Below, one piece after another: positions 8,051-16,670 of a stretch of DNA of 64,000 bases. Under the pieces are notes generated by a model. It did no database searches. It was given only the letters and a program-made list of their open reading frames with translations, and had not been told where the DNA came from. The position numbers and the translations under genes are program-made. The first letter of the stretch is position 1; each line of letters begins with the position of its first letter. Origin of the DNA: Dongia_A sp044226685 (GTDB lineage: Bacteria > Pseudomonadota > Alphaproteobacteria > Dongiales > Dongiaceae); assembly GCA_044226685.1 (NCBI GenBank), contig JBGAGP010000008.1, positions 1 through 64,000 on the forward strand, in the 5' to 3' direction.

Positions 8051-8860
8051 CTACCGTGCCTTGGTCCCGGCGGGGTCGCGTCGTTCGATCGGCTGGTGAT
8101 GCAGGGCAAGGATCGCGCGCGTGTGCTTCACTTCCTCCGCCGGCGGGTCCTGCAGATAGAGCGCGCGATACCACAGCACCGACAGAAGCTCGGCGATGTG
8201 GTCCGGGCTGCCGGCGTGGCGCTGCAGGATCGGCTCCTGGCGCACGAAGACGTCATAGAGATAGGTGAAGACCAGGCCCTCCAGCGCATAGGCCATCTGC
8301 ATGTAGAGGATCTCCGGCACCTCCGGATGGCCGGAGCGCCGGGCCATCGAGCGGGCGATCTTCTGCAGCCATTGCAGGCGTCGTTCGCGCCAGCGCGGGC
8401 GCAGTTCAGGCACCTGGTCGTCCAGCTGGTTGAGGCAGCGCACCAGGCCCGCATTGCGCTGGTAGGCGGCGGCGAAGAACTGGTTGGTGCGCAGGATGGC
8501 CTGGAAGTCGCCCGAGCCGCGCGCCGTCGATTGCGCCTGCAGGTAGAGCGCATCGCCGAAATCGAGCAACGCCTCGACGGCGACGACGCTCTTGTCGGTG
8601 AAGTAGTTGTAAAAGGTGCCGAGCGCCACTTCGGCGCGCTCGCAGACATCGGAGACCTTGAGGTCCTGGTAGCCGACTTCCGCCAGCACCGAGACGGTGG
8701 CGATCTTCAACCGAAAGCGCGTGCGATCGCTCTTCGGCCAGGCCGATTCCTGCAGGATCGATTGCAGATGCGCGACGTAGTTCTGCATCGGCCCGAGATC
8801 GACCCCGGGGGGAACCGCTTTCGCTGCGGGTTTCGCCTTCTGGGCCTTTGCTGCTGTCAT
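8051..8860 (-). CDS. TetR-family transcriptional regulator
   Basis: A 269-residue protein. The N-terminal helix-turn-helix region (about residues 48-95) includes KIATVSVLAEVGYQDLKVSD and ALGTFYNYFTDK, the classic TetR DNA-binding pattern. The C-terminal part is an all-helical ligand-binding domain. A flexible Ala/Lys/Pro-rich leader of about 25 residues precedes the domain. It is divergent from the CoA-pathway operon starting at 9141. The 280-bp gap holds an inverted repeat at 8990-9011 that overlaps a TTGACA sequence, so repression of that operon, relieved by an acyl-CoA or related ligand, is likely. Confidence 0.8.
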   Translation of the reverse strand: MTAAKAQKAKPAAKAVPPGVDLGPMQNYVAHLQSILQESAWPKSDRTRFRLKIATVSVLAEVGYQDLKVSDVCERAEVALGTFYNYFTDKSVVAVEALLDFGDALYLQAQSTARGSGDFQAILRTNQFFAAAYQRNAGLVRCLNQLDDQVPELRPRWRERRLQWLQKIARSMARRSGHPEVPEILYMQMAYALEGLVFTYLYDVFVRQEPILQRHAGSPDHIAELLSVLWYRALYLQDPPAEEVKHTRAILALHHQPIERRDPAGTKAR

Positions 8861-8989
8861 GTCACTCCCCCCGTGCCGGTCGCCCGATTTGAGACTTAAG
8901 TCCGGGCAAGCGCGGTGCGCAGAATAATGCCACCGCATGAGGAATGGTCGAGACCCGGTGCAGCGCGGCGCAATTCGACCCGGGCGATA

Positions 8990-9011
8990 AAACTGAGCTT
9001 GACATCAGTTT
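8990..9011 (+). promoter_or_regulatory. Candidate TetR operator over a promoter element
   Basis: AAACTGA (8990-8996) and TCAGTTT (9005-9011) form a perfect 7-bp inverted repeat with an 8-bp spacer. TTGACA, a full match to the sigma-70 -35 hexamer, lies inside it at 8999-9004. An AT-rich stretch (TTCTAAAATAG) follows. The size and place, between a TetR gene and the operon it probably controls, fit a repressor site. A -10 with ideal spacing is not obvious. Confidence 0.5.
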
Positions 9012-9140
9012 CAATTCTAAAATAGCGTGCGCCCTGCGAGCAAGGAAAATGTGGCGATCGGACCGGACGGCCTGGACCGGCCGGCAGATCGCCAGAGGTG
9101 CGCCAAGCGCCCCGGCCGCGACAGGGAATGGGGACGCGCG

Positions 9141-10304
9141 GTGTCGAAATCGCCACTGTCACAATCGCCGATTTACATCGCCGGTGTCGCCGAGACGCCG
9201 CTCGGCAAGGTCGTCGACCAAAGCGAGCTCTCGATGGTCGCCCTGGCCGCCAAGGAGGCCCTGGCCGAGGCCGGCCTCGGCTTCAAGGATGTCGACGGCC
9301 TGTTCGTCAACTACATGGGCGAAGAGGGCTCGGTCCAGGTCGGTGAATACCTGGGCATCCAGCCGCGCTACGCCGATTCCTCCGACATGGGCGGCGGGTC
9401 CTTCGAGGCCTTCGTGCATCACGCGATGCTGGCGGTGGCCGCCGGCCGCTGCGAGGTGGCGCTGATCACCTATGCCTCGCGCCAGCGCAGCCGCAAGAAC
9501 CGCAACCGCGCTGTCGCCGCCGATTCCGGCACCCTGTCGGGCCAGTTCGAGGCGCCTTACGGCATCCATTTCCCGATCGGCTACTACGCCCTGACCGCGG
9601 CGCGGCACATGCATCAATACGGCACCAGGCCGGAGCATCTGGCGGAAGTGGCGGTCGCGGCGCGACGCTGGGCCCAGCTCAATCCCAAGGCCTGGAGCCG
9701 CGATCCGCTCAGCATCGACGACGTGCTGGCCTCGCCGATGATTTCCGATCCGCTGCACAAGCTGGATTGCTGCCTGGTCACCGATGGCGGCGGCGCGGTG
9801 ATCGTCACCAGCAAGGCGCGGGCGAAGGATGCGGCGAAGAAATCCATCCGCGTGCTGGGTGCGGGCGAAAGCACGCAGCAATGGCACATCTCGCAGATGC
9901 CGGATCTGACCGTGACGCCGGGCGTGGTTTCGTCGCGCGAGGCCTTCGGCATGGCCGGCATCACCGCCAAGGACGTCGACGTTTTCGAGCCCTACGACAA
10001 TTTCACCCATTCGGTGATCCACTACCTGGAAGACCTGGGCTTCTGCGCGCGCGGCGAGGGCGGGTCCTTCGTCGCGGGCGGCAGGCTCGGTCCTGGCGGC
10101 GACCTGCCGTCCATGACCATGGGCGGCGGGCTGTCCTATTGCCATCCTGGCGCCCTCGGCATCCTGCTCCTGATCGAGGCGGTACGGCAGCTGCGCGGCG
10201 AGGCCGGCCAGCGCCAGGTCAAGGACGCGGAAATCGCCGTTGCCCATGGCATCGGCGGGCTGGCGTTTTCAACCTCGGCAACCGTGGTGCTGGCGCGTGA
10301 GTGA
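9141..10304 (+). CDS. Thiolase-fold protein (SCP2/lipid-transfer type), likely acyl-CoA aldolase or thiolase
   Basis: A 387-residue thiolase-fold protein, first gene of a tight operon. The position of the usual nucleophilic Cys in the N-terminal half reads SSDMGGGSFEAFVHHA with no Cys, and the C-terminal CxG motif reads AHGIGG. The HP of the third motif is kept (CHPGALG). Thiolase-fold proteins without these cysteines, such as Ltp2, work with DUF35 proteins as retro-aldolases; a DUF35 gene follows directly. True thiolysis is therefore doubtful. The start is GTG 9141 with GGGGA eight bases upstream; a longer frame from 9027 looks non-coding. It overlaps the next gene by 8 bp. Confidence 0.8.
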   Translation: MSKSPLSQSPIYIAGVAETPLGKVVDQSELSMVALAAKEALAEAGLGFKDVDGLFVNYMGEEGSVQVGEYLGIQPRYADSSDMGGGSFEAFVHHAMLAVAAGRCEVALITYASRQRSRKNRNRAVAADSGTLSGQFEAPYGIHFPIGYYALTAARHMHQYGTRPEHLAEVAVAARRWAQLNPKAWSRDPLSIDDVLASPMISDPLHKLDCCLVTDGGGAVIVTSKARAKDAAKKSIRVLGAGESTQQWHISQMPDLTVTPGVVSSREAFGMAGITAKDVDVFEPYDNFTHSVIHYLEDLGFCARGEGGSFVAGGRLGPGGDLPSMTMGGGLSYCHPGALGILLLIEAVRQLRGEAGQRQVKDAEIAVAHGIGGLAFSTSATVVLARE

Positions 10305-10698
10305 CGGCGGCGACATCGAGACCTTCGGCGACCCGACGACGGCGCCGTTCTGGGCGGCGGCGCGGCAGCATCGCCTGGTGGTGCAGCGCTGCACGCGCTG
10401 CGGCCACCATCAATTCTATCCGCGTCCCCATTGCCTGGCCTGTGAAGCGGCCGGGCTGGAATGGGTGGCGGTGAAGGGAACCGGCACGGTCTATTCGATG
10501 ACGACGACGCAGGTGCAGGTCTATCCGGACCTGGCGCCGCCTTATGTCGTCGCGCTGGTCGATCTCAGCGAAGGCCCGCGCCTGCTCACCAACTTGGTTG
10601 GACCGCCCTGTCGCATCGGCGATGCGGTGCGGGTGACCTGGCGGGCGCGCAAGGACGCCCCGCCTCTGCCGGTCTTCGAACGCGAAGGGGGCGCCTGA
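10297..10698 (+). CDS. DUF35 zinc-ribbon/OB-fold protein, partner of the thiolase-fold protein
   Basis: A 133-residue protein. The N-terminal rubredoxin-like zinc ribbon is C-T-R-C-x10-C-x2-C (CTRCGHHQFYPRPHCLAC, about residues 32-49). An OB-fold follows, with GTGTVYSMT and PPYVVALVDL. These domains bind the CoA moiety and pair with thiolase-fold enzymes; in steroid side-chain degradation the equivalent domain of ChsH2 activates the aldolase Ltp2. GTG 10297 is chosen because the family begins a few residues before the first helix; it overlaps the upstream gene by 8 bp and the downstream one by 1 bp, so translation is coupled. Confidence 0.85.
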   Translation: MSDGGDIETFGDPTTAPFWAAARQHRLVVQRCTRCGHHQFYPRPHCLACEAAGLEWVAVKGTGTVYSMTTTQVQVYPDLAPPYVVALVDLSEGPRLLTNLVGPPCRIGDAVRVTWRARKDAPPLPVFEREGGA

Positions 10699-11588
10699 TG
10701 GGCCGCCTTGACGGACGCGTCGCCATCGTCACCGGTGCTGGCCGCGGCCTGGGCCGCGCCCATGCCCTGGCCCTCGCCGCCGCCGGCGCCAGCGTGGTGG
10801 TGAACGACCTGGGCGGCGACCTCTACGGCAACGGAAACAGCCTGACGCCGGCGCAGGAAGTGGCACGCGAAATCGAGGGCAGCGGCGGCCGCGCCATCGT
10901 CAGCGGCCACGATGTCGGCAACTGGGCGGATGCCGAGGCGCTGGTGCGCCTGGCGACGGAGACCTTCGGCGATCTGCATGTCCTGGTGAACAATGCCGGG
11001 ATCTTGCGCGACCGCACGCTCGCCAATCTCGGCGAGGATGAATGGGATGCCGTCATCCGCGTGCATCTGAAGGGCCATGCCGCCACCACCAAGCACGCGA
11101 TGACCTATTGGCGGGACCGCGCCAAGGCGGGTCACGTCACCAGCGGCTCCATCATCCACACCACCTCGCTCGCCGGCATCGTCGGCACCTTCGGCCAGGC
11201 GAACTACGCGGCGGCGAAGCTCGGCATCGTCGCCTTGTCGAAGGTCGCCGCCCTGGAGGGGGCCAAGCTCAACGTGCGCTCCAACGCGGTCTCGCCCTCG
11301 GCGCGCACCCGGATCGAGACCAGTCTGAAGGCGCCGCCGCCGGGCGTGTTCGATGTGTTCGACCCGGCCAACGTCTCGCCGCTGATCGTCTGGCTGGCCG
11401 CGCCCGATTGCCCGGCCACCGGCCAGGTGTTCCAGATCTACGGAAACCGCGTGGAAGTGATGACGCATATCGATCTTGCGATCGACGAGCGAACCGAGGG
11501 GCGCTGGACGCCGGAGGCGCTGGACAAGGCGCTGGCCGGGAAGCTTGCCCCGGGGCCGAAACTCGGCCGCTTCGTCGATGGCTTGTGA
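10698..11588 (+). CDS. Short-chain dehydrogenase/reductase, 3-hydroxyacyl-CoA dehydrogenase-like
   Basis: A 296-residue SDR, somewhat longer than the classical 250. The cofactor motif is VTGAGRGLGRAHA (TGxxxGxG, residues ~11-23), then NNAG, and the catalytic S...YxxxK lies in SLAGIVGTFGQANYAAAK. The VVVNDLGGD segment after the second strand, with its Asp, favours NAD. The sequence style matches the dehydrogenase domain of multifunctional beta-oxidation enzymes (HSD17B4 type). The likely role is oxidation of a 3-hydroxyacyl-CoA. The ATG at 10698 overlaps the DUF35 stop by one base. Confidence 0.8.
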   Translation: MGRLDGRVAIVTGAGRGLGRAHALALAAAGASVVVNDLGGDLYGNGNSLTPAQEVAREIEGSGGRAIVSGHDVGNWADAEALVRLATETFGDLHVLVNNAGILRDRTLANLGEDEWDAVIRVHLKGHAATTKHAMTYWRDRAKAGHVTSGSIIHTTSLAGIVGTFGQANYAAAKLGIVALSKVAALEGAKLNVRSNAVSPSARTRIETSLKAPPPGVFDVFDPANVSPLIVWLAAPDCPATGQVFQIYGNRVEVMTHIDLAIDERTEGRWTPEALDKALAGKLAPGPKLGRFVDGL

Positions 11589-11622
11589 TCGCAGGGAAGC
11601 AGGGGACTTGGGACAGGACCGC

Positions 11623-12468
11623 ATGACATTCGATCTCTCCCGCCTGGGCCAGACGCGACGCACGGAGGAATTCCGGGTCAATACGGTGCGGCTGGCGCAA
11701 TACGCCGCCGCCATTGATGACGAAAACCCGGCGCATCTCGACGGCAAGATCGCCTCGCCGGTCTTCGCCAACGTGCCGCCGATGCAGCCGACCATCGAGC
11801 TGCTGCGCAGCGTCACCCAGGCCTTCGCCATGCACGGCCAGCACGACTTCCACTATCACAAGCCGATCCGGCCGGGCATGAAGCTCTATGCCCAGGCGAC
11901 CCTGGTCGGCGCGGTGCCGTCCTCCGCCGGCGTTTCCATCGTGATCAAATCGGAAACCCGCGACGAAACGGGCGACCTGGTGAACCAGGAATACTTCAGC
12001 GCCCTTGTCGCTGGCGCCACTCTGCCCAAGCAGGTCGGCGAAGCGGCGCCCGACCATCGCCTGGCCGATGCGGCGAAATCCGCGGCGCCGTTCGCCGAGG
12101 CAACCCATCCGATGGCGGCGGACCAGACTCTGCGCTACGCCGACGCGGCGCGCGACTATTCGGCCTATACGCTGCGGCTGGACGCGGCCAAGGCACAGGG
12201 CTTCGACCATCTGCTGGTGCACGGCATGCTGACCATGGCCTTCGCTGGCCGCGCCATCGTCGAGAAGGCCTGCGGCGGCGACGTGGCTAGGCTGAAGCGC
12301 TTCGCCGGCCGGTTCTCGGCGCCGGTCTTCCTGACCCCCGGCCAAAGCATCACCACGCGGATCTGGAAGCTCGACCCGCGCGGCGGCCGCCTGGCCTTCG
12401 GCTACGAGGCGCGCGACGCCGCCGGCAGCATCGTGATCAAGAACGGCCTCGCGGAGGTGGCGTCATGA
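11623..12468 (+). CDS. Double-hotdog MaoC/FAS1-type enoyl-CoA hydratase-like protein
   Basis: A 281-residue protein with two hotdog domains. The N-terminal half contains AAAIDDENPAHLD, a D-x4-H pattern like the hydratase-2 active site. The C-terminal half keeps the surrounding motif GFDHLLVHGMLTMAF, but the expected D-x4-H reads RDYSAYTL without His. This is opposite to the common layout, where the C-terminal domain is the active one. The expected reaction is hydration of an enoyl-CoA or the reverse. The gene follows the SDR after 34 bp and overlaps the ligase gene by 4 bp (ATGA). Confidence 0.7.
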   Translation: MTFDLSRLGQTRRTEEFRVNTVRLAQYAAAIDDENPAHLDGKIASPVFANVPPMQPTIELLRSVTQAFAMHGQHDFHYHKPIRPGMKLYAQATLVGAVPSSAGVSIVIKSETRDETGDLVNQEYFSALVAGATLPKQVGEAAPDHRLADAAKSAAPFAEATHPMAADQTLRYADAARDYSAYTLRLDAAKAQGFDHLLVHGMLTMAFAGRAIVEKACGGDVARLKRFAGRFSAPVFLTPGQSITTRIWKLDPRGGRLAFGYEARDAAGSIVIKNGLAEVAS

Positions 12469-14081
12469 CCGGCATGGCAACCCACGGCGATATCGGCCCG
12501 TCCTGGAGCGTCATCAAGCACCAGACCTGCACCGAGCTGTTCGCGAAAGGCTGCCTGGAGGACCCGGAACGCCCGGCCATCATCGTCGAGACCGGGCTGA
12601 CCCTGACCCGGCGCGAGCTGCTGGAGCGCACCGAGCATTTCGCCGGCTACCTGAAGCAGCACTTGAAGCCGGGCGACAACGTGGTGGTCATGCTCGACAA
12701 CCGGGTCGAGTTCATGATCGCGCTGTTCGGCATCATCGCCTGCCGCGCCACCCTGGTTTCCATCGCGCCGACGGCGCAGGTGCACGACGCCGGGCACATC
12801 GTGCGCGATTCCAGGCCGGTCCTGGCCATCGCCGGCAAGGAGCAGAAGGTCGTGCTCGACCAGGTGCGGGCCGACGCGCCGACGCTGAAGGACATCCTGG
12901 TGGTCGACGGCGAGGAGCCCGACGGGCTCGGCCGCTACGAGCGCCAGGCCCAGCGGCTGTCGCTGCTCGACACCGATTGCCGGCGCGACGACTTCATCAC
13001 CGTGTTCTACACCTCCGGCACCACCGGCGCGCCGAAGGGCTGCGTGCTCGATCACGGCTGGTGGCTGCGCGTGCTCGACCTGGACCAGCTGCTGTTCCCG
13101 CGCTCCTGGCAGGACCGGCAGCTTTGCTGCCTGCCGTTCTATTACGCCGACCCGGCGATCCAGCTGATGACCTCGCTCACCACGCGCGGCACCATGATCG
13201 CCATGCGGCGCTTCAGCGTCTCGCGCTTCTGGGACGTGGTGCGCAAATACGACGCCACCGACATGCTGTCGATCGCCTCGATCCCGGCCCTGCTGCTGAA
13301 GGGCGAGCCCGGCCCGCGCGAGCGCGACCACCGCATGCGCGGGGTCGTCCATGCCGGCCTGCCCAAGCAGCTGCACCGCGAGATGGTCGACCGCTTCGGC
13401 TTCTACTGGTACGACAACTACGGCAGCACCGAAGGCGGCATCATGGCCCGCATGCCGGTCGGCATGGCGGAGGAGCTGGTCGGCTCCGGCTCCATCGGCA
13501 TCGAGGCGCCGGACGTGAAGATCCGCGTGGTCGATGACCAGGACAACGACGTGCCGGTGGGCGAGATCGGCGAGGCATTGATCGGCGGCCCGGACCTATT
13601 CCGCTGCTATCTCAACCGGCCGGACGTGACCGCCGAGGCGATGCGCGGCGGCTGGTATCATTCCGGCGACCTGGTCCGGCGCGACGGGCGCGGCCTGCTC
13701 TATTTCGTCGGCCGCAAGAAGGACATGATCCGCCGCAGCGGCGAGAACATCGCCGCGGCGGAGGTCGAAGCGGTGCTGCGCTCCAACCCGCAGATCCTCG
13801 AAGTGGCGGTCATCCCGGTACCGGACGAGCTGCGCGGCGAGGAGGTCAAGGCCTATATCCTGCTGAAGGCGGATGTGAAGCGCGAGGATCTGCCGCCGGA
13901 GGCGATCATCGAGTTCTGCCGGGCGCGCCTCGCCGCCTACAAGACGCCGCGCTACATCGAATACCGCGTCGAGGATTTCGAGCGCACGCCCTCCATGCGC
14001 GTGCAGAAGCAGGCGCTGCTCAAGGAACGCACGGATCTGATCGCTGGTTGCTGGGACCGCGAGACCGGCAAGGTCCGCTAG
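12465..14081 (+). CDS. AMP-forming acyl-CoA synthetase/ligase
   Basis: A 538-residue member of the adenylate-forming superfamily, of normal length. The phosphate loop is FYTSGTTGAPKGCV (about residues 182-195). Later motifs are YDNYGSTEGG, YHSGDLVRRDGRGLLYFVGRKKDMI and the C-terminal subdomain GENIAAAEVEAVL. A lysine near the end (MRVQKQALLK) takes the place of the adenylation lysine. It would activate the free carboxylic acid substrate to its CoA thioester, the entry step for the neighbouring SDR, hydratase and thiolase-fold genes. It resembles the CaiC/long-chain ligase group; the substrate is not predictable. Confidence 0.85.
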   Translation: MTGMATHGDIGPSWSVIKHQTCTELFAKGCLEDPERPAIIVETGLTLTRRELLERTEHFAGYLKQHLKPGDNVVVMLDNRVEFMIALFGIIACRATLVSIAPTAQVHDAGHIVRDSRPVLAIAGKEQKVVLDQVRADAPTLKDILVVDGEEPDGLGRYERQAQRLSLLDTDCRRDDFITVFYTSGTTGAPKGCVLDHGWWLRVLDLDQLLFPRSWQDRQLCCLPFYYADPAIQLMTSLTTRGTMIAMRRFSVSRFWDVVRKYDATDMLSIASIPALLLKGEPGPRERDHRMRGVVHAGLPKQLHREMVDRFGFYWYDNYGSTEGGIMARMPVGMAEELVGSGSIGIEAPDVKIRVVDDQDNDVPVGEIGEALIGGPDLFRCYLNRPDVTAEAMRGGWYHSGDLVRRDGRGLLYFVGRKKDMIRRSGENIAAAEVEAVLRSNPQILEVAVIPVPDELRGEEVKAYILLKADVKREDLPPEAIIEFCRARLAAYKTPRYIEYRVEDFERTPSMRVQKQALLKERTDLIAGCWDRETGKVR

Positions 14082-14093
14082 GGAGACTCCGCC

Positions 14094-15497
14094 ATGGTCG
14101 AAAGCCAACCGACATCCTGCGACTTGATCGTCCGCAACGGCTATCTGCTGACCATGGACGCCAAAAGGCGGATATTCCCGCACGGCTCCATCGCCATCAG
14201 CGGCGGCCGCATCGTCGGTATCGGCACCGATCGCGAGATCGCGGCGAAGTTCACCGCCGGCCGGGTGATCGACGCCGCCGGCGGTCCGGTCCATCCCGGC
14301 TTCATCGACGGCCACACGCACGCCACCCTGCATCTGACCCGAGGCGCCATCAGCGACCGCCCGCACCAGCCCTCCGATACCGGGCCGGGTCCCTATGTGC
14401 GCTGGTTCAACGAGCTGACGGACGAGGATGAATACGTCTCGTCGCTGATGGCCTCGGTCGAAATGGCGCGCAACGGCTTCACCGCCTATCTCGAGGTCGG
14501 CACCGCCTTCGAGCCGGACACCGTCGCGACGGCCGCCGAGGATGTCGGCATCCGCGTCTCGCTCGGCGACCCGTTCCTGTGGGACGAGCCGGACGCCGAG
14601 GGCATGTCGCACCAGATCCCGCGGGCGCCCGCCGACCGCAAGCGCGCCGAGAAGCTGCTGGGCCAGCAATTGAAGCGCAACCGCAACGCCGATTCGCTGG
14701 TCCGCGGCCATGTCGCGCTCTACGGCATCGGCAGCGCCAGCGACGAACTCTCCCTCGCGGCCAAGAAGCTGGCCGACGCCAGCAAGGTGGTGGTGACCCA
14801 GCACCAGAACTTCACCGCCGAGGATGTCGAGCACGACACCAGGCGCTTCGGCAAGCATCCGCTGCTGCACTACGCCGAAATCGGCTTCCTCGGTGCGAAC
14901 TCCACCTTCACCCACATGAACGTCATCCACGACGACGAGGTGAAGGCGGTGATCGAGTCAGGCCTGTCGATCGTCTGGCAGCCCGGCAACTACATGTTCT
15001 ACGCCATCGGCGACCAGATGCGCTCGCGCATGGCCTCGCTCTACCAGTCCGGCGTCAACATGACCTTCGGCGCCGACGTGGCGAAGATCTGGGTCTATGG
15101 CGAACTGGGCTTCCTCGGCTACCTGGTGTCGCGCCAGGTCGGCCAGTACCTGCCCTCGGAATCGATCATCGAGATGTTCACCATCGGCGGCGCCCGCGCC
15201 ATGGGCCTGCAGGACGAAATCGGCTCGCTGGAAGTCGGCAAGCGCGCCGATCTGGTGATCCGCAGCAACGACCTGCCGGACCAGCAGCCGAACCTCGACG
15301 TCGTGCGCCACCTGGCGCTGATCAACCGGACCAAGGGCGTCGACACGGTGCTGGTCAATGGCGAGATCGTGGTGCGCCACGGCCGCCTCACCCGGCTGGA
15401 CGAGGGCGCCGTCTATGCCCGTGCCCAGGACTCCGCCCGTCGCATGGCCAAGCGCGTCGGCGTGCCGCTCGGCTCGGCCTGGCCGGTCGTGGAATAG
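14094..15497 (+). CDS. Amidohydrolase (TRZ/ATZ, cytosine-deaminase-like)
   Basis: A 467-residue metal-dependent amidohydrolase. The HxH metal site is GFIDGHTHATLHL (about residues 68-80). Later metal or active-site residues are in VVTQHQNF, FTHMNVIHDDE and the Asp of MTFGADVAKIW. The C-terminal GSLEVGKRADLVI is the standard returning strand of the composite domain. The family hydrolyses amide, amidine or aromatic C-N bonds. Lying between the CoA ligase and a transporter operon, it may release the acid that the ligase activates. A GGGAGA site precedes ATG 14094. Confidence 0.8.
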   Translation: MVESQPTSCDLIVRNGYLLTMDAKRRIFPHGSIAISGGRIVGIGTDREIAAKFTAGRVIDAAGGPVHPGFIDGHTHATLHLTRGAISDRPHQPSDTGPGPYVRWFNELTDEDEYVSSLMASVEMARNGFTAYLEVGTAFEPDTVATAAEDVGIRVSLGDPFLWDEPDAEGMSHQIPRAPADRKRAEKLLGQQLKRNRNADSLVRGHVALYGIGSASDELSLAAKKLADASKVVVTQHQNFTAEDVEHDTRRFGKHPLLHYAEIGFLGANSTFTHMNVIHDDEVKAVIESGLSIVWQPGNYMFYAIGDQMRSRMASLYQSGVNMTFGADVAKIWVYGELGFLGYLVSRQVGQYLPSESIIEMFTIGGARAMGLQDEIGSLEVGKRADLVIRSNDLPDQQPNLDVVRHLALINRTKGVDTVLVNGEIVVRHGRLTRLDEGAVYARAQDSARRMAKRVGVPLGSAWPVVE

Positions 15498-15506
15498 CGG
15501 GCGGCG

Positions 15507-16562
15507 ATGACGTCGATCTCGCTCATTGACGTCTCCAAGCATTACGGCAGCGTCCGGGCCGTGGATGGTGTTTCGCTGGACGTCAAGCAGGGCGAGTTCG
15601 CCACCATCCTCGGCCCCAGCGGCTCCGGAAAGACCACCCTGCTGTCGATGATTGCGGGCATCACCGCGCCCACCGGCGGCCAGATCCGGATCGGCAGCCG
15701 CGACGTCACCTGGCTGCCGGCGGCGGAGCGCAATGTGGGCCTGGTGTTCCAGAGCTACGCGCTGTTCCCGCATATGTCGGTCTTCGGCAACGTCGCCTTC
15801 CCGCTCAGCATCCGGAACGTGCCGCGCGCCGAGATCCAGCGCCGGGTGAACGAGGCGCTTGAGCTGGTGCGGCTGCAGCCCTATGCGGAGCGCAGGCCGG
15901 CGGCCCTGTCGGGCGGCCAGCAGCAGCGTGTCGCCCTGGCGCGTGCCATCGTGTTCAACCCCGACATCCTGCTGCTGGACGAGCCGCTGGCGGCGCTGGA
16001 TCGCAAGCTGCGCGAAGAGGTGCGCCACGACATCCGACAACTGCAGCGCAAGCTCGGCATCACCACCGTGCTGGTGACGCACGACCAGGACGAGGCGCTG
16101 TCGCTGTCCGACCGCATCATTGTGGTGAGCGGCGGCAAGGTCGAGCAGATCGACACGCCGGAAATCGCCTATAACCAGCCGCGCAGCCGCTTCGTCGCCG
16201 ACTTCCTCGGCGTCGCCAACTTCCTCGAAGGCGAGATGCAGGCCGGCGGCGGCGAGAGCGGCATCCGCCTGGACAGCGGCGAACTGGTGCCCTGCGCCCA
16301 TGCGCCGTCCCGTGCCAGCCGGAAGATCTGCGGCGTGCTGCGTCCGGAGCAGATCGCGCTCAGCAACGGTCCGGCGCCGGTCGGGCTGCTGGCCCGGGTG
16401 ACCGAATCGGTCTTCTTCGGGGATTCCGTGCGCTACGTGGTGGCGCTGGAGAGCGGCCGCACCCTGGTCGCCCATGTCAACGAACCGCGCATCAAGCATC
16501 GGGAAGGAACCGTCGTTTCCCTGCACTGGGAGCCGGGAAGCGTCTGGGTCCTTCCGGAATAG
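15507..16562 (+). CDS. ABC transporter ATP-binding protein, PotA-like
   Basis: A 351-residue nucleotide-binding subunit. It has Walker A GPSGSGKTTLLS (about residues 35-46), the Q-loop VFQSYALFPH, signature LSGGQQQRVALARAI, Walker B ILLLDEPLAALD and switch VTHDQDEAL. A C-terminal TOBE-type domain covers residues ~245-351, as in PotA and related importers. It drives the permeases at 17772-19447 with the binding protein at 16671. It lies 9 bp after the amidohydrolase, so uptake and hydrolysis are probably co-expressed. Confidence 0.9.
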   Translation: MTSISLIDVSKHYGSVRAVDGVSLDVKQGEFATILGPSGSGKTTLLSMIAGITAPTGGQIRIGSRDVTWLPAAERNVGLVFQSYALFPHMSVFGNVAFPLSIRNVPRAEIQRRVNEALELVRLQPYAERRPAALSGGQQQRVALARAIVFNPDILLLDEPLAALDRKLREEVRHDIRQLQRKLGITTVLVTHDQDEALSLSDRIIVVSGGKVEQIDTPEIAYNQPRSRFVADFLGVANFLEGEMQAGGGESGIRLDSGELVPCAHAPSRASRKICGVLRPEQIALSNGPAPVGLLARVTESVFFGDSVRYVVALESGRTLVAHVNEPRIKHREGTVVSLHWEPGSVWVLPE

Positions 16563-16670
16563 GTCGGACAAGAAACTCGGACGGGGAGGGAGGCAGGTAC
16601 GAATGCGAATGAAAGGGCGTGCGTAAGAGCTTCAAGCAACAGCAACAACGCAACGTAAAGGGAGACCAAC

